DNA of 64,000 bases. It comes from Acidaminococcaceae bacterium (GTDB taxonomy: Bacteria; Bacillota; Negativicutes; Acidaminococcales; Acidaminococcaceae). Every line of letters starts with the position of its first letter. Position 1 is the stretch's first letter. A program made the translations under genes and the position numbers. A model generated the notes under the pieces. It saw only the letters and a program-made list of their open reading frames with translations. It was not told the origin of the DNA and searched no databases. This document shows positions 9,601-19,216 of the stretch, one piece after another. Location: assembly GCA_017405945.1 (NCBI GenBank), contig JAFQZL010000063.1, forward strand, positions 16,622 to 80,621, read 5' to 3'.

Positions 9601-9878
9601 CAGAACTATCCCGGCACAGCGGTTTCCAATAGCTATTACTCAAATAACAATAGGAAAAAACAGTGATGACAATTGCAGGAGCAGGGCATTTGTGATATAT
9701 ATAAATATGGATAACTATACAATTTAATAATTGCGGATAAACAGCTAAGAACATAAAAAACGGCCTATAAATTCATGATAAAATAATGCTTTTTCTAAAA
9801 CAGGGATTATAGAAATGTAAGAACTGACGGCAAAACCGCAGCGTAAGCTTCGGGACGGGTTCGTTACGGAGGGGTATC

Positions 9879-12800
9879 ATGAACAAAATTTATAAAATCA
9901 TCTGGAGCAAAGTGAGAAACTGCTATGTGGCGGTAAGTGAAATCGCCAAACGCAATGGCAAAAACTGCACATCCGTACACTGCGGCGCCAAAGCAGAACG
10001 CGCCTGCGCAGGTATGGCGTTTCTAAGCTGTGGCACCAAGGCAGACCACGTGCAAGCAAGCCCGGCGCTATCCTCCATCGTGGGGGTCACGCTGCTGGCC
10101 GGCGTGTGCTCCGTGCTGCTGCCCGTGCGCGCTGCCCTGGCCGCCCCCGTAATGCCCACGCTGGACTACCGGGGCGCCTCGCCCGACGTGACCATTGCCA
10201 CGACTACCTCCAACACTACTGCCGCCATGGACATTAAAAGCACGAAAGTAAACAACGTGCTGAAATGGATCGACTTCTCCATCGGACAGGGCGGCACGGT
10301 ACAGTTCGACGGCTACAACTACCTGAACTATGTCACCGGCCACAACCGTTCGGAAATCGACGGTGTGCTAAAAGGCGGCGGCAGCATTTACCTGATCAAC
10401 CCCAACGGCATACTGTTTGGCTCTACGGCCCGGGTGGACGTGGGCAGTCTAAACCTATCCACGAGAAGGCTTACGGATCAACAGCTTGCCAGTTATGAAA
10501 CGGGCGTTGAACCACTTTTCCGCAGTGACAGTGCGGCTGTCGGCGATGTCATAAACTTAGGCAAGCTGAACGCGGATTTGATCCAAGTGGAAGGCAGGAA
10601 TATTACTTTCAAAAATGTGGCGGACGTGACGAAGGGCGGCAAGCTAACAGATGGCGATATTACCGGTGGCACTCCGCATTATGAAGCGGATGGCAATGAC
10701 TATACCGTTACGCTGACAGTAAATAACGTAGGGGCAGATCCTGCTAACAACGTGAAAGAAAATATAGGGGAGATCCATTTGGGGTTTGCTGTAGGTGTGA
10801 ACGGAACGATTAATGGCAGTGCAGCACAAGGTATAAACGCTGGTCAATACACAAATGTTACCGTACCGGAGTTCAATCAGGCGTCCACTCATACGTTCAA
10901 TCACTGGAATACCAACATTACACCTACCCATTACATGCTGGTCCGCAACGGCTATGAGCTGCAGAACATGCAGAACAACCTTACGAAAAATAACGGTACA
11001 AAAATGCCCGGCAACTACATGCTGGCCAATGATATTGATCTGCAAAGAGACGTCAAAAGCTTTCAACCGATAGGATACAAAAACAACAGCGACCAGGAAT
11101 TTGTATTTGAAGGAAAGTTTGACGGTTTGAACTATAAAATTAGTGATTTAAAAATTGATACCAGCGGTTTATCACCGGACAAGAACGTGGCTTGCGGCGT
11201 AGGTTTGTTTGGCATTAACGCAGGCACGGTTGAAAATGTCGGAGTCGAGAGTAATATTGCTGTTGACAAACCGTCCGTCGGAGGTATTGTCGGCATCAAT
11301 AAAGGCACGATCCGGAACGTGTATCATACAGGTAGTGTTATAGGGAATGGAAATGTGGGCGGCATTGCAGGTCATAATGAGAGCGGTGCGTCAATAGCGC
11401 TGGCTTATAATACCGGTAAAATTACTGCTAATAGTAGTTGTTCTAATGTTGGTGGTATTGCCGGGGTAAATGAAGGGACGATTGCGCAGGTTTATAATAC
11501 CGGTGAGGTTGGTGATGGTAATACAGGTAATAATGTGGGTGGTATTGCCGGGAAATTAGCCGGCGCTTCAGCAGTACCCGGGGAGACCTATAACGCTATT
11601 ATCGAGGATGCCTATAACTATAACACAGACAGTACAAGCACGTATCCGCTCATTACAGGCAGCAGCAACGTTGGAGGCATTGTCGGGTTAGTGGAAGGAA
11701 ATGACTCAGATAAGTACCTCGTCAGGAATACATATAATACCGGTATTGTTTCGGCAGAAAATAATAACAACGGCGGTATTATTGGCAATGTTAGCAGCGC
11801 TGGAAGCGGCAACCCTACCGTTGATGTTGTGTCATCGTATTTTAGCGAGGGCACCCCTAACACCTATAGCGGCGGTACTGAAAATCAAAAAACAATTGCG
11901 GAACTGCAGAGGACAGATACTTTCGATAACTGGAGCCTTTCTGCAGCAGGCGGGGCGGGAACAACCTGGCGTATCTACGAAGGACAGACCATGCCGCTTT
12001 TGACCGCGTTCTTAAAAACGAAAGACCTGGTCAGGGTATATGAATATGATGGCAGTTCGCACAGTGTGCCTATGAATGATACGCTGCTTGATGATTCCAA
12101 CATTAAAAAGTCAGATCAGTTTGCGGAAAATTGGGACAATTATACAAACTCTCTTACAGATGCAGGCGTTGTCAATATTTTAAAAGAGGATAAAGTATTT
12201 TTGTATTCTCTCCAGGATGGTTATGATATCGCTGATATGAAGCTTATCGTCCAGCCGAAGGCGCTGACGGCGACCTTTGCTGACATCAGCAAGACCTATG
12301 ACGGAACCGCAAACGCTACGGCAGGCGCGGGAACGCTGAAAGCTGGCGACATTATCAGTGGGGATAACGTGGAACTAAACGCTGCCGGCATCGTAGCAAC
12401 CTTCGCGGATAAAAATGCAGGCGACAACAAGACCGTGAACTATACAGGCATAGCGCTAAGCGGAACAGATGCAAACAACTACAGCATCGCGACCACGGTA
12501 ACGGGAGCGGGCACGATTAATAAGAAACAACTGACCGTAACCTTTGATCCTATCAGGAAGACCTATGACGGAACGACGAACGATGTGAATGCAATGGGCT
12601 ATGCCATGCCTTCCCGTCCCGGGAAGCTGGCAGGAGTTGTTGCAGGGGAAGATAAGAAAGTAAGCGTAACCGGCAAGGCGACGTATGCAGACAAGAACGT
12701 CAGTAATTCTTATGATAGTTATGATAAAACAGTGTATTACAGTGGGCTTGCGTTAGGAGCGGGAACTGACGGAGATGAATCAGCCAACTATGTGCTTGCC

Positions 12801-14213
12801 TCAACGGCAATGACGGTGGTGGACAATGGCAGGATTGATAAAGCGAACGTTACCCTGACGGCGAAAGATGTGACAAAGACCTACGATGGGACTACAGATG
12901 TAACCGGCGGCACGCTGGTAGAGTATAGTGGCACCATATTTGCCAGCGACATTCTCAGCGGCGGGGCGTTCGCATTTGAAGATAAAAATGCGGGAAAGAA
13001 CAAGACCGTTACGGTAGAATCTGGCAGCGCAAGGATCACCGATAAGGTCACCGGCGCAGACACCAGCGGCAACTACAATATTACGTATGAAGACAATAAG
13101 ACCAGCACCATTAAAGCGAAAGAAATCACCGCAAGCTTTGCGGCCATCAGCAAGACCTATGACGGGACTACAGAGGCCACGGCAGGCGCGGGAACACTGA
13201 ACGCCGGTGGTGTTATCAGCGGGGATAACGTGAGTCTGAACGAAAGCGGCATCACGGCAGTCTACGAAGATAAAAATGCTGGCAACGGCAAGACGGTGAA
13301 CTACAAAGGCATTGCGCTAAGCGGAACAGATGCTAACAACTACAGCATCGCGACCACGGCAACGGGGGCGGGCACGATCGACAAGAAAGCCATCACCGCG
13401 ACCTTTGCGGATATCAGCAAGACCTATGATGGAACCACTGACGCTACGGCAGGCGCCGGAACACTGGAAGGCGTGATTGCTGCTGACAAAGGAAAGGTCA
13501 ATGTATCCGCTAATGCAGCGTACGATGAGAAGAACGTCGGTAACCGGACAGTCAACTACAGTGGTGTAGCGTTAAGCGGCGACGAGGCGGCCAACTACAG
13601 CATCGTTGCTTCTGCGACAGGCAAAGGTACCATTTACCGCAAAGCACTGGAACTGGTGGCGGACAGTGTAACCATTCATGAAGGCTATCCGCTGCCTGCA
13701 ACATTTACCGGCAGTGTGACCGGTTTTGTGGCAGGAGAAAATATCAGCATTGGCGACACACTGCGGTTTGCCCTGTCCGATCCTTCCGCGACAGCGGTGG
13801 GCAGCTACGGCATTACCGGAACCCTTAACGGCAGCGCCAGCGGCAGCTATGGTTTGAATTACACCTTCAGCAATGCGGCGTCCAATGCCAATGCTTTTGT
13901 AATTACTGCTAAACCCGCTTCTGTGGAGGACATCCCGCTGTCTGACCTGATCCCTGGCATAAAAGGTACGGCTGCCGGGGATATCAAGGTTACCGAGATG
14001 GATGATGCGATGGAACAGGCGTCAGATAAACAGGCTGGCATCATTGTTGGGTTTGCGGTTTCCCAGGGAGTCCTATCGGTTGACATGGACAGGGGCAGTT
14101 CCTTTGAAAATACCGGCGCGCTGAACGCGGCCATGGATATGGTGCAGAAAACGGATGACACCATTGGCACGGAAGAAAGCAAACGGGAGAAGGAGGCGGG
14201 GGAAAATGAATAG
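9879..14213 (+). CDS. Two-partner secretion exoprotein (TpsA, filamentous-haemagglutinin-like adhesin)
   Basis: Large secreted surface protein of 1444 residues. It begins with an extended signal peptide region typical of type V secretion (MNKIYKIIWSKVRNCYVAVSE), then a hydrophobic signal segment (~62-86) probably cleaved after AALA. The TPS secretion domain (~90-220) contains the hallmark LINPNGILFG. Residues ~365-620 are GLUG-like repeats (VGGIVGINKGTI, NVGGIAG). Residues ~793-1250 hold five YDG repeats (KTYDGTT), then a beta-rich module and an acidic C-terminus. The ATG follows GGAGGGG. Its stop overlaps the start of its transporter gene by 8 nt. The family exports such proteins through TpsB to act as adhesins; the ligand is unknown. 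Confidence 0.92.
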   Translation: MNKIYKIIWSKVRNCYVAVSEIAKRNGKNCTSVHCGAKAERACAGMAFLSCGTKADHVQASPALSSIVGVTLLAGVCSVLLPVRAALAAPVMPTLDYRGASPDVTIATTTSNTTAAMDIKSTKVNNVLKWIDFSIGQGGTVQFDGYNYLNYVTGHNRSEIDGVLKGGGSIYLINPNGILFGSTARVDVGSLNLSTRRLTDQQLASYETGVEPLFRSDSAAVGDVINLGKLNADLIQVEGRNITFKNVADVTKGGKLTDGDITGGTPHYEADGNDYTVTLTVNNVGADPANNVKENIGEIHLGFAVGVNGTINGSAAQGINAGQYTNVTVPEFNQASTHTFNHWNTNITPTHYMLVRNGYELQNMQNNLTKNNGTKMPGNYMLANDIDLQRDVKSFQPIGYKNNSDQEFVFEGKFDGLNYKISDLKIDTSGLSPDKNVACGVGLFGINAGTVENVGVESNIAVDKPSVGGIVGINKGTIRNVYHTGSVIGNGNVGGIAGHNESGASIALAYNTGKITANSSCSNVGGIAGVNEGTIAQVYNTGEVGDGNTGNNVGGIAGKLAGASAVPGETYNAIIEDAYNYNTDSTSTYPLITGSSNVGGIVGLVEGNDSDKYLVRNTYNTGIVSAENNNNGGIIGNVSSAGSGNPTVDVVSSYFSEGTPNTYSGGTENQKTIAELQRTDTFDNWSLSAAGGAGTTWRIYEGQTMPLLTAFLKTKDLVRVYEYDGSSHSVPMNDTLLDDSNIKKSDQFAENWDNYTNSLTDAGVVNILKEDKVFLYSLQDGYDIADMKLIVQPKALTATFADISKTYDGTANATAGAGTLKAGDIISGDNVELNAAGIVATFADKNAGDNKTVNYTGIALSGTDANNYSIATTVTGAGTINKKQLTVTFDPIRKTYDGTTNDVNAMGYAMPSRPGKLAGVVAGEDKKVSVTGKATYADKNVSNSYDSYDKTVYYSGLALGAGTDGDESANYVLASTAMTVVDNGRIDKANVTLTAKDVTKTYDGTTDVTGGTLVEYSGTIFASDILSGGAFAFEDKNAGKNKTVTVESGSARITDKVTGADTSGNYNITYEDNKTSTIKAKEITASFAAISKTYDGTTEATAGAGTLNAGGVISGDNVSLNESGITAVYEDKNAGNGKTVNYKGIALSGTDANNYSIATTATGAGTIDKKAITATFADISKTYDGTTDATAGAGTLEGVIAADKGKVNVSANAAYDEKNVGNRTVNYSGVALSGDEAANYSIVASATGKGTIYRKALELVADSVTIHEGYPLPATFTGSVTGFVAGENISIGDTLRFALSDPSATAVGSYGITGTLNGSASGSYGLNYTFSNAASNANAFVITAKPASVEDIPLSDLIPGIKGTAAGDIKVTEMDDAMEQASDKQAGIIVGFAVSQGVLSVDMDRGSSFENTGALNAAMDMVQKTDDTIGTEESKREKEAGENE
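12250..13650 (+). repeat. Five YDG-type repeats within tpsA
   Basis: Five units of roughly 80-100 residues, each with the core KTYDGT. Units 1 and 4 are very close at DNA level: 12453-12534 and 13312-13385 differ at only a few positions. That indicates recent duplication or gene conversion within the gene. Confidence 0.85.
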
Positions 14214-15867
14214 GAAAATGGCAAAGGGAGCGGTTTCCCAATTTGTCATTTTTACCGGCAGCCTTACCCTGTTATGCGTCCTTTCGTTCCCGTTTGCTGT
14301 GAACGCGGCCACCGCTGTGCCCCAGCCCGGTGAGAGCATCCGGGACACACGGCCCCGGCAGCAGGTGTCGCTGGAACATGTGGATACAGATAATAAACAG
14401 GCGCCCCGGTCCGTCCGGTTCACCCTGCAGGAGATCCGGGTGGAACATGAGGGTCTTCATGTTAAGGATGAAAAGATTACGGCGATTACTGATAAAATTA
14501 TAGGTAAAGAGATCACCGCGGCGGAATTGAACGCGGCGGTGGCGGATATTACCCATTACGTACGTTCCTACGGTTACCCGGCGGCTGCGGCCTACATCCC
14601 GGAACAGACGGCGGTGGACGGCAGGCTGCTGGTAAAGGTGGAGCCGGGGCGGATCGGCAAGGTACAGCTTGTCAACGAAAGCGGGCTGAAGGACAAAGCT
14701 GCGGAGCGGATGCTGGCCGGTCTGAAACCGGGAGACATCATCCGTACCCGCAAAGTGGAGAATTCATTGTACAATTTGCGGGATCTGAGCGGCGTAGAGG
14801 TGCAGGGTGTGTTAAGCCCCGGCGCGGAACAGGGCACCAGTGACATTACCGTACGGGTCACGAACAAAAAGAAAACATCTGTTGTTTTATACAGTGAAAA
14901 TTACGGCAGCGAGTCTGCGGGACGTTACCGTTACGGCCTGCAGGGCGAGGTGCGCAACTTGTCTGGTACGGGAGACAGGCTGAACCTTGGGGCGCTGCTT
15001 TCCAACAAGCAGCAGCATAATTATAATATTTCCTATGAAACGACACTGGGGCGCAGCGCTTCCAGGCTGGGCTTGGGCTTCAGCCGGGCGGATTACGATC
15101 TGGGGAATGTGTTTGCCGCTTTGGGGGCGGAAGGCGTGGCCAATACCTACAGCCTGTATGGCAGGACAACCTTGTGGAATACATCCGGCAGCGCCCTGGC
15201 ACTGACCTACGGTTACGATTACCGGGATATCACGGACGAATTGAAGACTTTCGGCGTTTCCTGGAAGAAGCACAGCCATGTAGTGCATCTGGGACTGGAC
15301 GGTTTTGGAAGGGGCAGCCGTTCCAGGGTACAGTATAATGCCACAGTGTATACCGGCAAGCTGGTTCCCGATTCGGAAATGGCGGATATCTTAGGCACCC
15401 TGGGACGGACGAAGGGACATTTCACCAAAGTCACGGCGGATGTGACGGCAGTGCAGGGCATCGGCAGGAATTTTGACGTGCTGCTGAAGCTTTCCGGGCA
15501 GAAAGCGGCCAACAACCTGGACAGTTCGGAACATATTATTCTGGGCGGCGCCCGGGGCGTGAGGGCTTATCCCCAGGGCGAGGCTTCCGGGGACGAAGGC
15601 ATGCTGGGAACGCTGGAACTGCGTTACCATACGCCGGTGAAGGGCCTTGTGCTGAGCACCTATTTTGATGCAGGCCATGTGCGCGTTGAAAAGGAAGCTG
15701 GCGACAGCATGACGTTGAAGGGCTGGGGCATCGGTCTGACTTACAGCAAGCCTGACGATTGGTTCGCCCGGTTCGATTACGCCCGGCGCATCGGCTCGGA
15801 CGATGCCATGTCTGACGAAGCCAGGAGCCGCCAGCGCATGTGGTTCATCGCCGGCAAGGTGTTCTGA
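14206..15867 (+). CDS. TpsB outer-membrane transporter (ShlB/FhaC/HecB family)
   Basis: Outer-membrane beta-barrel that exports the TpsA protein encoded just upstream. The protein has 553 residues, normal for the family. A signal peptide (~10-33, ending FAVNAA) leads to POTRA domains (~60-225, LVKVEPGRIGKVQL, LEPGD-like LKPGDII) and a 16-strand-type barrel. The conserved loop motif GARGVRAYPQGEASG (the RG..YP lid motif) is at ~450-465. It ends in Phe (AGKVF), as expected for BAM-inserted barrels. The ATG at 14206 lies behind GGAGGCGGGGG and overlaps tpsA by 8 nt (ATGAATAG), so translation is probably coupled. Its stop runs straight into a YadA-anchor remnant. Confidence 0.93.
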   Translation: MNRKMAKGAVSQFVIFTGSLTLLCVLSFPFAVNAATAVPQPGESIRDTRPRQQVSLEHVDTDNKQAPRSVRFTLQEIRVEHEGLHVKDEKITAITDKIIGKEITAAELNAAVADITHYVRSYGYPAAAAYIPEQTAVDGRLLVKVEPGRIGKVQLVNESGLKDKAAERMLAGLKPGDIIRTRKVENSLYNLRDLSGVEVQGVLSPGAEQGTSDITVRVTNKKKTSVVLYSENYGSESAGRYRYGLQGEVRNLSGTGDRLNLGALLSNKQQHNYNISYETTLGRSASRLGLGFSRADYDLGNVFAALGAEGVANTYSLYGRTTLWNTSGSALALTYGYDYRDITDELKTFGVSWKKHSHVVHLGLDGFGRGSRSRVQYNATVYTGKLVPDSEMADILGTLGRTKGHFTKVTADVTAVQGIGRNFDVLLKLSGQKAANNLDSSEHIILGGARGVRAYPQGEASGDEGMLGTLELRYHTPVKGLVLSTYFDAGHVRVEKEAGDSMTLKGWGIGLTYSKPDDWFARFDYARRIGSDDAMSDEARSRQRMWFIAGKVF

Positions 15868-15868
15868 G

Positions 15869-16024
15869 AACAAACTATCCTTTGCACAAACAGGTGCGGA
15901 GGCTCTGGAGGCGCTGCATCCGCTGGATACAGACAGTAAGTTCGGTCTGGGGCTGGGCTACGGCAATTACCGGGATGCCAACGCCATGGTACTGGCCCGT
16001 ATTGAAGCAAAGATCGGGAAATAA
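15869..16024 (+). pseudogene. Remnant of a YadA-type membrane anchor
   Basis: Starting at the tpsB stop codon but in another frame, ~50 codons closely match the C-terminal part of the intact adhesin downstream: ALHPLDTDSKFGLGLGYGN and NYRDANAM, then directly LARIEAKIGK and a stop. In the intact gene those last two blocks are ~80 residues apart, so most of the barrel and the coiled coil are missing. There is no start codon or ribosome site of its own. It is best read as the decayed 3' end of a second YadA-like gene. Confidence 0.82.
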
Positions 16025-16047
16025 AAACCGGAACAGGAGGCAGAAAA

Positions 16048-17697
16048 ATGAAAAATACAAATGCGGGAAAACAGCGGAAGTTTTTGGCGGCGCGGATCCT
16101 TTGCGGTCTGCTGCTGGGCGTGTATCTGACAGGCGGGTACTGCATGCCGGTGGCGGGGGCCGGAAGTAACGTTAACACGACACCTGAAGCAAATGATGCT
16201 AACGTACATTCTGCCTGGGGCACTGGAACAACGGCCAGTGGAACAGCTTCCACGGCGTTCGGGAATGGTACAATGGCTGCCGGCAAAGGCGCCACGGCAT
16301 GGGGCTACAAAGCCAAAGCATATAGTAATTATACAACTGCCTGGGGCTCGGGTATTGCAGGCGTTGAAGGTGATGCTACGAAAGGACAGTACGCCACGGC
16401 GTTCGGGTATTGGACAACGGCCAGCGGTGATGGTGCTTCGGCGTTCGGGGGTCATACAACGGCCAGCGGCAATCTTTCCACGTCGTTCGGCGAAGCAACA
16501 ACGGCCAGCGAATATGCTTCCACGGCGTTCGGGTATTGGACAACGGCCAGTGGTGCTGCTTCCACGGCGTTCGGGTATAATACAACGGCCCAAGGCATGT
16601 CAGCCACGGCGTTCGGGTATAATACAAAGGCCAGCGGCAACAACGCCACGGCGTTCGGTTTTGGGACCGAGGCCAGCGGCAATAATGCCACGGCGTTTGG
16701 CCAGGGCACAAGAGCCATCGGTCTTGCTTCTACGGCGTTCGGCTTTAAGTCAGAGGCCATCGGGAAAAATTCCACGGCGTTCGGTGATTCTTCCAAGGCG
16801 CTTGCGGAAAACTCCCTGGCGGCTTTGGGCGGCACCGTGGAAAAAGATGCGACGAACGGTATCGCCATAGGTAAGGGCTCATCCGTATCCGCTGCCGACA
16901 GTATCGCCATAGGCAAGGGCTCATCCGTATCCACTGCCAACAGCATCGCCATCGGCACGGGGCTGAAGGTCAGCGGCAAGAACAGCGGCGCTTTCGGCGA
17001 TCCCAGCATCATCAACGGGGACAACAGCTACTCCGTAGGTAACAACAACGAGGTGACCGGAAGCAACACCTTTGTATTGGGCAACAACGTGAAGACCGGC
17101 GCGAAGAACGCCGTCGTGTTAGGCAACGGTTCCGAGGGCGCGGACAATGCGGTGTCGGTAGGCGCGAAGGGCAAGGAACGGCAAATTAAAAATGTGGCGG
17201 ACGGCACGGACGACACCGACGTAACGACGGTGAAGCAGGTCAAAGAGATGATCGAAGCCGGGGGCGGCGGCGCGGATCTGACACCAATCAACCACCGCAT
17301 CGATAACCTGGACAGCAAGATTAACAAAGTGGGCGCCGGGGCGGCGGCGTTGGCGGCGCTGCACCCGATGGACACGGACGGCAAGTTCGGCCTGGCGGCG
17401 GGTTTCGGTAATTACCGGGACGCCAACGCCATGGCGCTGGGCCTGTACTACCGTCCGACGGACAGGGTGATGCTCAGCCTCGGTGGGACCATGGGCAACG
17501 GCGAAAACATGATCAACGCGGGCGTATCCTTCGCGCTGGACAAGGGCGTCACCACCAGCAAGGCGGCCATGGCGAAAAAGATTGCGGCACAGGATGCAAA
17601 GATTGCAATGCTGGAAGGAGAAAACGCGGAGCAGAAAGCGGAAATCCAGGAATTGAAAGCAGCGCTGGCCCGTATCGAAGCAAAGCTGGGAAAATGA
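16048..17697 (+). CDS. YadA-like trimeric autotransporter adhesin
   Basis: Predicted trimeric adhesin of the outer membrane, 549 residues. Signal peptide ~1-38 (ILCGLLLGVYLTGG...VAGA). The head (~55-370) is built of YadA/Hep_Hag-type repeats, STAFGYNTTASG then SIAIGKGSSVS. A short neck and stalk follow (VADGTDDTDVTTVKQVKEMI, INHRIDNLDSKINKV). The four-strand anchor is ~425-502 (KFGLAAGFGNYRDANAMALG...INAGVSFAL). Unusually, the protein continues for ~45 residues as an Ala/Glu/Lys-rich predicted coiled coil (MLEGENAEQKAEIQELKAAL) instead of ending at the last strand. The ribosome site is AGGAGG. Only 23 bp separate it from the remnant upstream, so co-transcription with tpsA-tpsB is likely. Confidence 0.92.
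   Translation: MKNTNAGKQRKFLAARILCGLLLGVYLTGGYCMPVAGAGSNVNTTPEANDANVHSAWGTGTTASGTASTAFGNGTMAAGKGATAWGYKAKAYSNYTTAWGSGIAGVEGDATKGQYATAFGYWTTASGDGASAFGGHTTASGNLSTSFGEATTASEYASTAFGYWTTASGAASTAFGYNTTAQGMSATAFGYNTKASGNNATAFGFGTEASGNNATAFGQGTRAIGLASTAFGFKSEAIGKNSTAFGDSSKALAENSLAALGGTVEKDATNGIAIGKGSSVSAADSIAIGKGSSVSTANSIAIGTGLKVSGKNSGAFGDPSIINGDNSYSVGNNNEVTGSNTFVLGNNVKTGAKNAVVLGNGSEGADNAVSVGAKGKERQIKNVADGTDDTDVTTVKQVKEMIEAGGGGADLTPINHRIDNLDSKINKVGAGAAALAALHPMDTDGKFGLAAGFGNYRDANAMALGLYYRPTDRVMLSLGGTMGNGENMINAGVSFALDKGVTTSKAAMAKKIAAQDAKIAMLEGENAEQKAEIQELKAALARIEAKLGK
16207..16800 (+). repeat. Tandem ~42-bp repeats encoding the adhesin head
   Basis: Variable 14-residue units with core TAFG-[YFG]-x-T-x-ASG, encoded by repeated CCACGGCGTTCGG and ACGGCCAGCGG blocks. 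Such arrays can change copy number by slippage, altering head length without a frameshift when whole units are gained or lost. Confidence 0.85.
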
Positions 17698-17776
17698 AGG
17701 AATGGATAAAAACCGTAACATAGTTTACACATTGAAGCAGATTTTAAAAAATTAGTATCGAAAAGCGAAAAACTAT

Positions 17777-17805
17777 TTGACGAAGTCATTTTCCGGTGCT
17801 AAACT
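17777..17805 (+). promoter_or_regulatory. Promoter of the trp operon
   Basis: TTGACG and TAAACT are separated by 17 bp. The predicted start is near 17812, about 50 nt before the T-box stem I. Confidence 0.7.
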
Positions 17806-17859
17806 ACCGTTAAAATTAGTATTGACCACAAAACCGTTGAGACGGAGATCAAGCCAATA

Positions 17860-18095
17860 TAAGCGCTCACAGAGAGTCCGGGCAGCTGGGATCCGGATAG
17901 AAATGCTGGTTGGTAAATGGACCGTTGAGGGTGTGCTGAAATCGCAAGAGAGTATTGCACAACGTTTCGTCCGCGTTAGGGAAGGAGGATGTGTTGGCAT
18001 CCGCAGAGGGCACGGCGTAAGCTGTGAATCAAGGTGGTACCGCAGGTTTGTTAAAACTATAACCTGTCCTTGCTGAATGCAGGGACAGGTTTTTT
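17860..18095 (+). promoter_or_regulatory. T-box leader (tRNA-Trp sensing) with terminator
   Basis: Transcription-attenuation leader that reads uncharged tRNA. Stem I starts at AGCGCTCAC/GTGTGCT, with the AGAGAG K-turn side at 17871-17876. The likely specifier is TGG at 17918-17920, followed by A, matching Trp. The T-box sequence AAGGTGGTACCGC is at 18031-18043. The terminator is AACCTGTCCTTGC/GCAGGGACAGGTT plus T-run at 18061-18095. The downstream trp genes agree with the Trp specifier. Confidence 0.88.
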
Positions 18096-18127
18096 GTTGG
18101 GAAAAGAATACTGAGGGGGATTTGAAA

Positions 18128-19150
18128 ATGATCAAAGAAGCTATTGTGAAAATCGTAAGCAAAGAGGATCTGACCTACGAAGAAGCTTACACCGTCATGA
18201 ACGAGATTATGAGCGGGGAAACTACGCCGACCCAGAATGCCGCGTTCCTGTCCGCTCTTTCCACAAAAAGCGCCAAGGCGGAAACCACGGACGAGATTGC
18301 CGGCTGCGCTGCAGCCATGCGGGATCATGCTACCAAAGTGGATACGGGCATGGATATTTTTGAAATTGTGGGCACAGGCGGTGACAACGCCCAGAGCTTT
18401 AACATTTCTACTACCTCTGCGCTGGTTGCGGCGGCGGGCGGCATGAAGGTGGCCAAACACGGGAACCGGGCGGCTTCTTCCCTGTGCGGAACGGCGGACT
18501 GCCTGGAGGCGCTGGGGGTGAACATCAACCAGAGCCCGGCAAGGTGCGTAGAACTGTTAAAGGAAGTTGGCATGTGCTTCTTCTTCGCGCAGAAATACCA
18601 CACTTCCATGAAGTATGTGGGGCCGATCCGGAAAGAACTGGGCTTCCGCACGGTGTTCAATATCCTCGGGCCGCTGACCAATCCGGGTTCCCCGTCCATG
18701 CAGCTTTTGGGCGTGTACGACGGCTATCTGGCGGAACCGCTGGCACAGGTACTGACCACTCTCGGCGTAAAGCGGGGCATGGTGGTCTACGGGCAGGATA
18801 AGCTGGACGAGATTTCCCTCAGTTCGCCGACTACTATTTGCGAAATCAAGGACGGCTGGTATAAAACCTATACCATCACTCCGGAAGAGTTTGGCTTCGA
18901 ACGCTGCAGGAAGGAAGACCTGAAGGGCGGCACGCCGGCCGAGAATGCGCAGATTACCATAGAAATACTGAAAGGCGCAAAAGGCCATAAACGCAATGCG
19001 GTGCTGCTGAACGCCGGGGCGGCGCTCTACATCGGCGGCAAGGCGAAGGACATGAAAGAAGGCGTTGCGCTGGCTGCGGAGCTGATCGATTCCGGCAAGG
19101 CGCTGGAAACCCTGCAGAAGCTGATTGAGGTCAGCAACCGTCCGGAATGA
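18128..19150 (+). CDS. trpD: Anthranilate phosphoribosyltransferase
   Basis: Second step of tryptophan synthesis: anthranilate plus PRPP gives phosphoribosyl-anthranilate. The protein has 340 residues, the normal length. Substrate-binding motifs are clear: [18 protein letters not shown] (~76-93) and [21 protein letters not shown] (~106-126), then the GPLTNPG loop. The ATG at 18128 follows GAGGGGGA; an upstream in-frame start lies inside the T-box terminator and is rejected. It is the first gene after the T-box. There is no trpG fusion, and neither trpE nor trpG is in the window, so the operon as seen starts from anthranilate. Confidence 0.95.
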   Translation: MIKEAIVKIVSKEDLTYEEAYTVMNEIMSGETTPTQNAAFLSALSTKSAKAETTDEIAGCAAAMRDHATKVDTGMDIFEIVGTGGDNAQSFNISTTSALVAAAGGMKVAKHGNRAASSLCGTADCLEALGVNINQSPARCVELLKEVGMCFFFAQKYHTSMKYVGPIRKELGFRTVFNILGPLTNPGSPSMQLLGVYDGYLAEPLAQVLTTLGVKRGMVVYGQDKLDEISLSSPTTICEIKDGWYKTYTITPEEFGFERCRKEDLKGGTPAENAQITIEILKGAKGHKRNAVLLNAGAALYIGGKAKDMKEGVALAAELIDSGKALETLQKLIEVSNRPE

Positions 19151-19216
19151 ACGGGAGAGACGCAGGCTGCATCATATACGGAAGAACAGTTTGATAAAAA
19201 AGGTTGTTGAAACATC

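Noticed and set aside
9800..9878. Possible cyclic-di-GMP riboswitch before tpsA
   Set aside because: GGCAAAACC and GGGACGG resemble parts of the class I core, but order and stems do not fit; only a small CGTAA/TTACG hairpin is supported.
16207..16800. CRISPR-like regular repeats
   Set aside because: The spacing is regular, but the units are in-frame codon repeats of the adhesin head with no distinct spacers.
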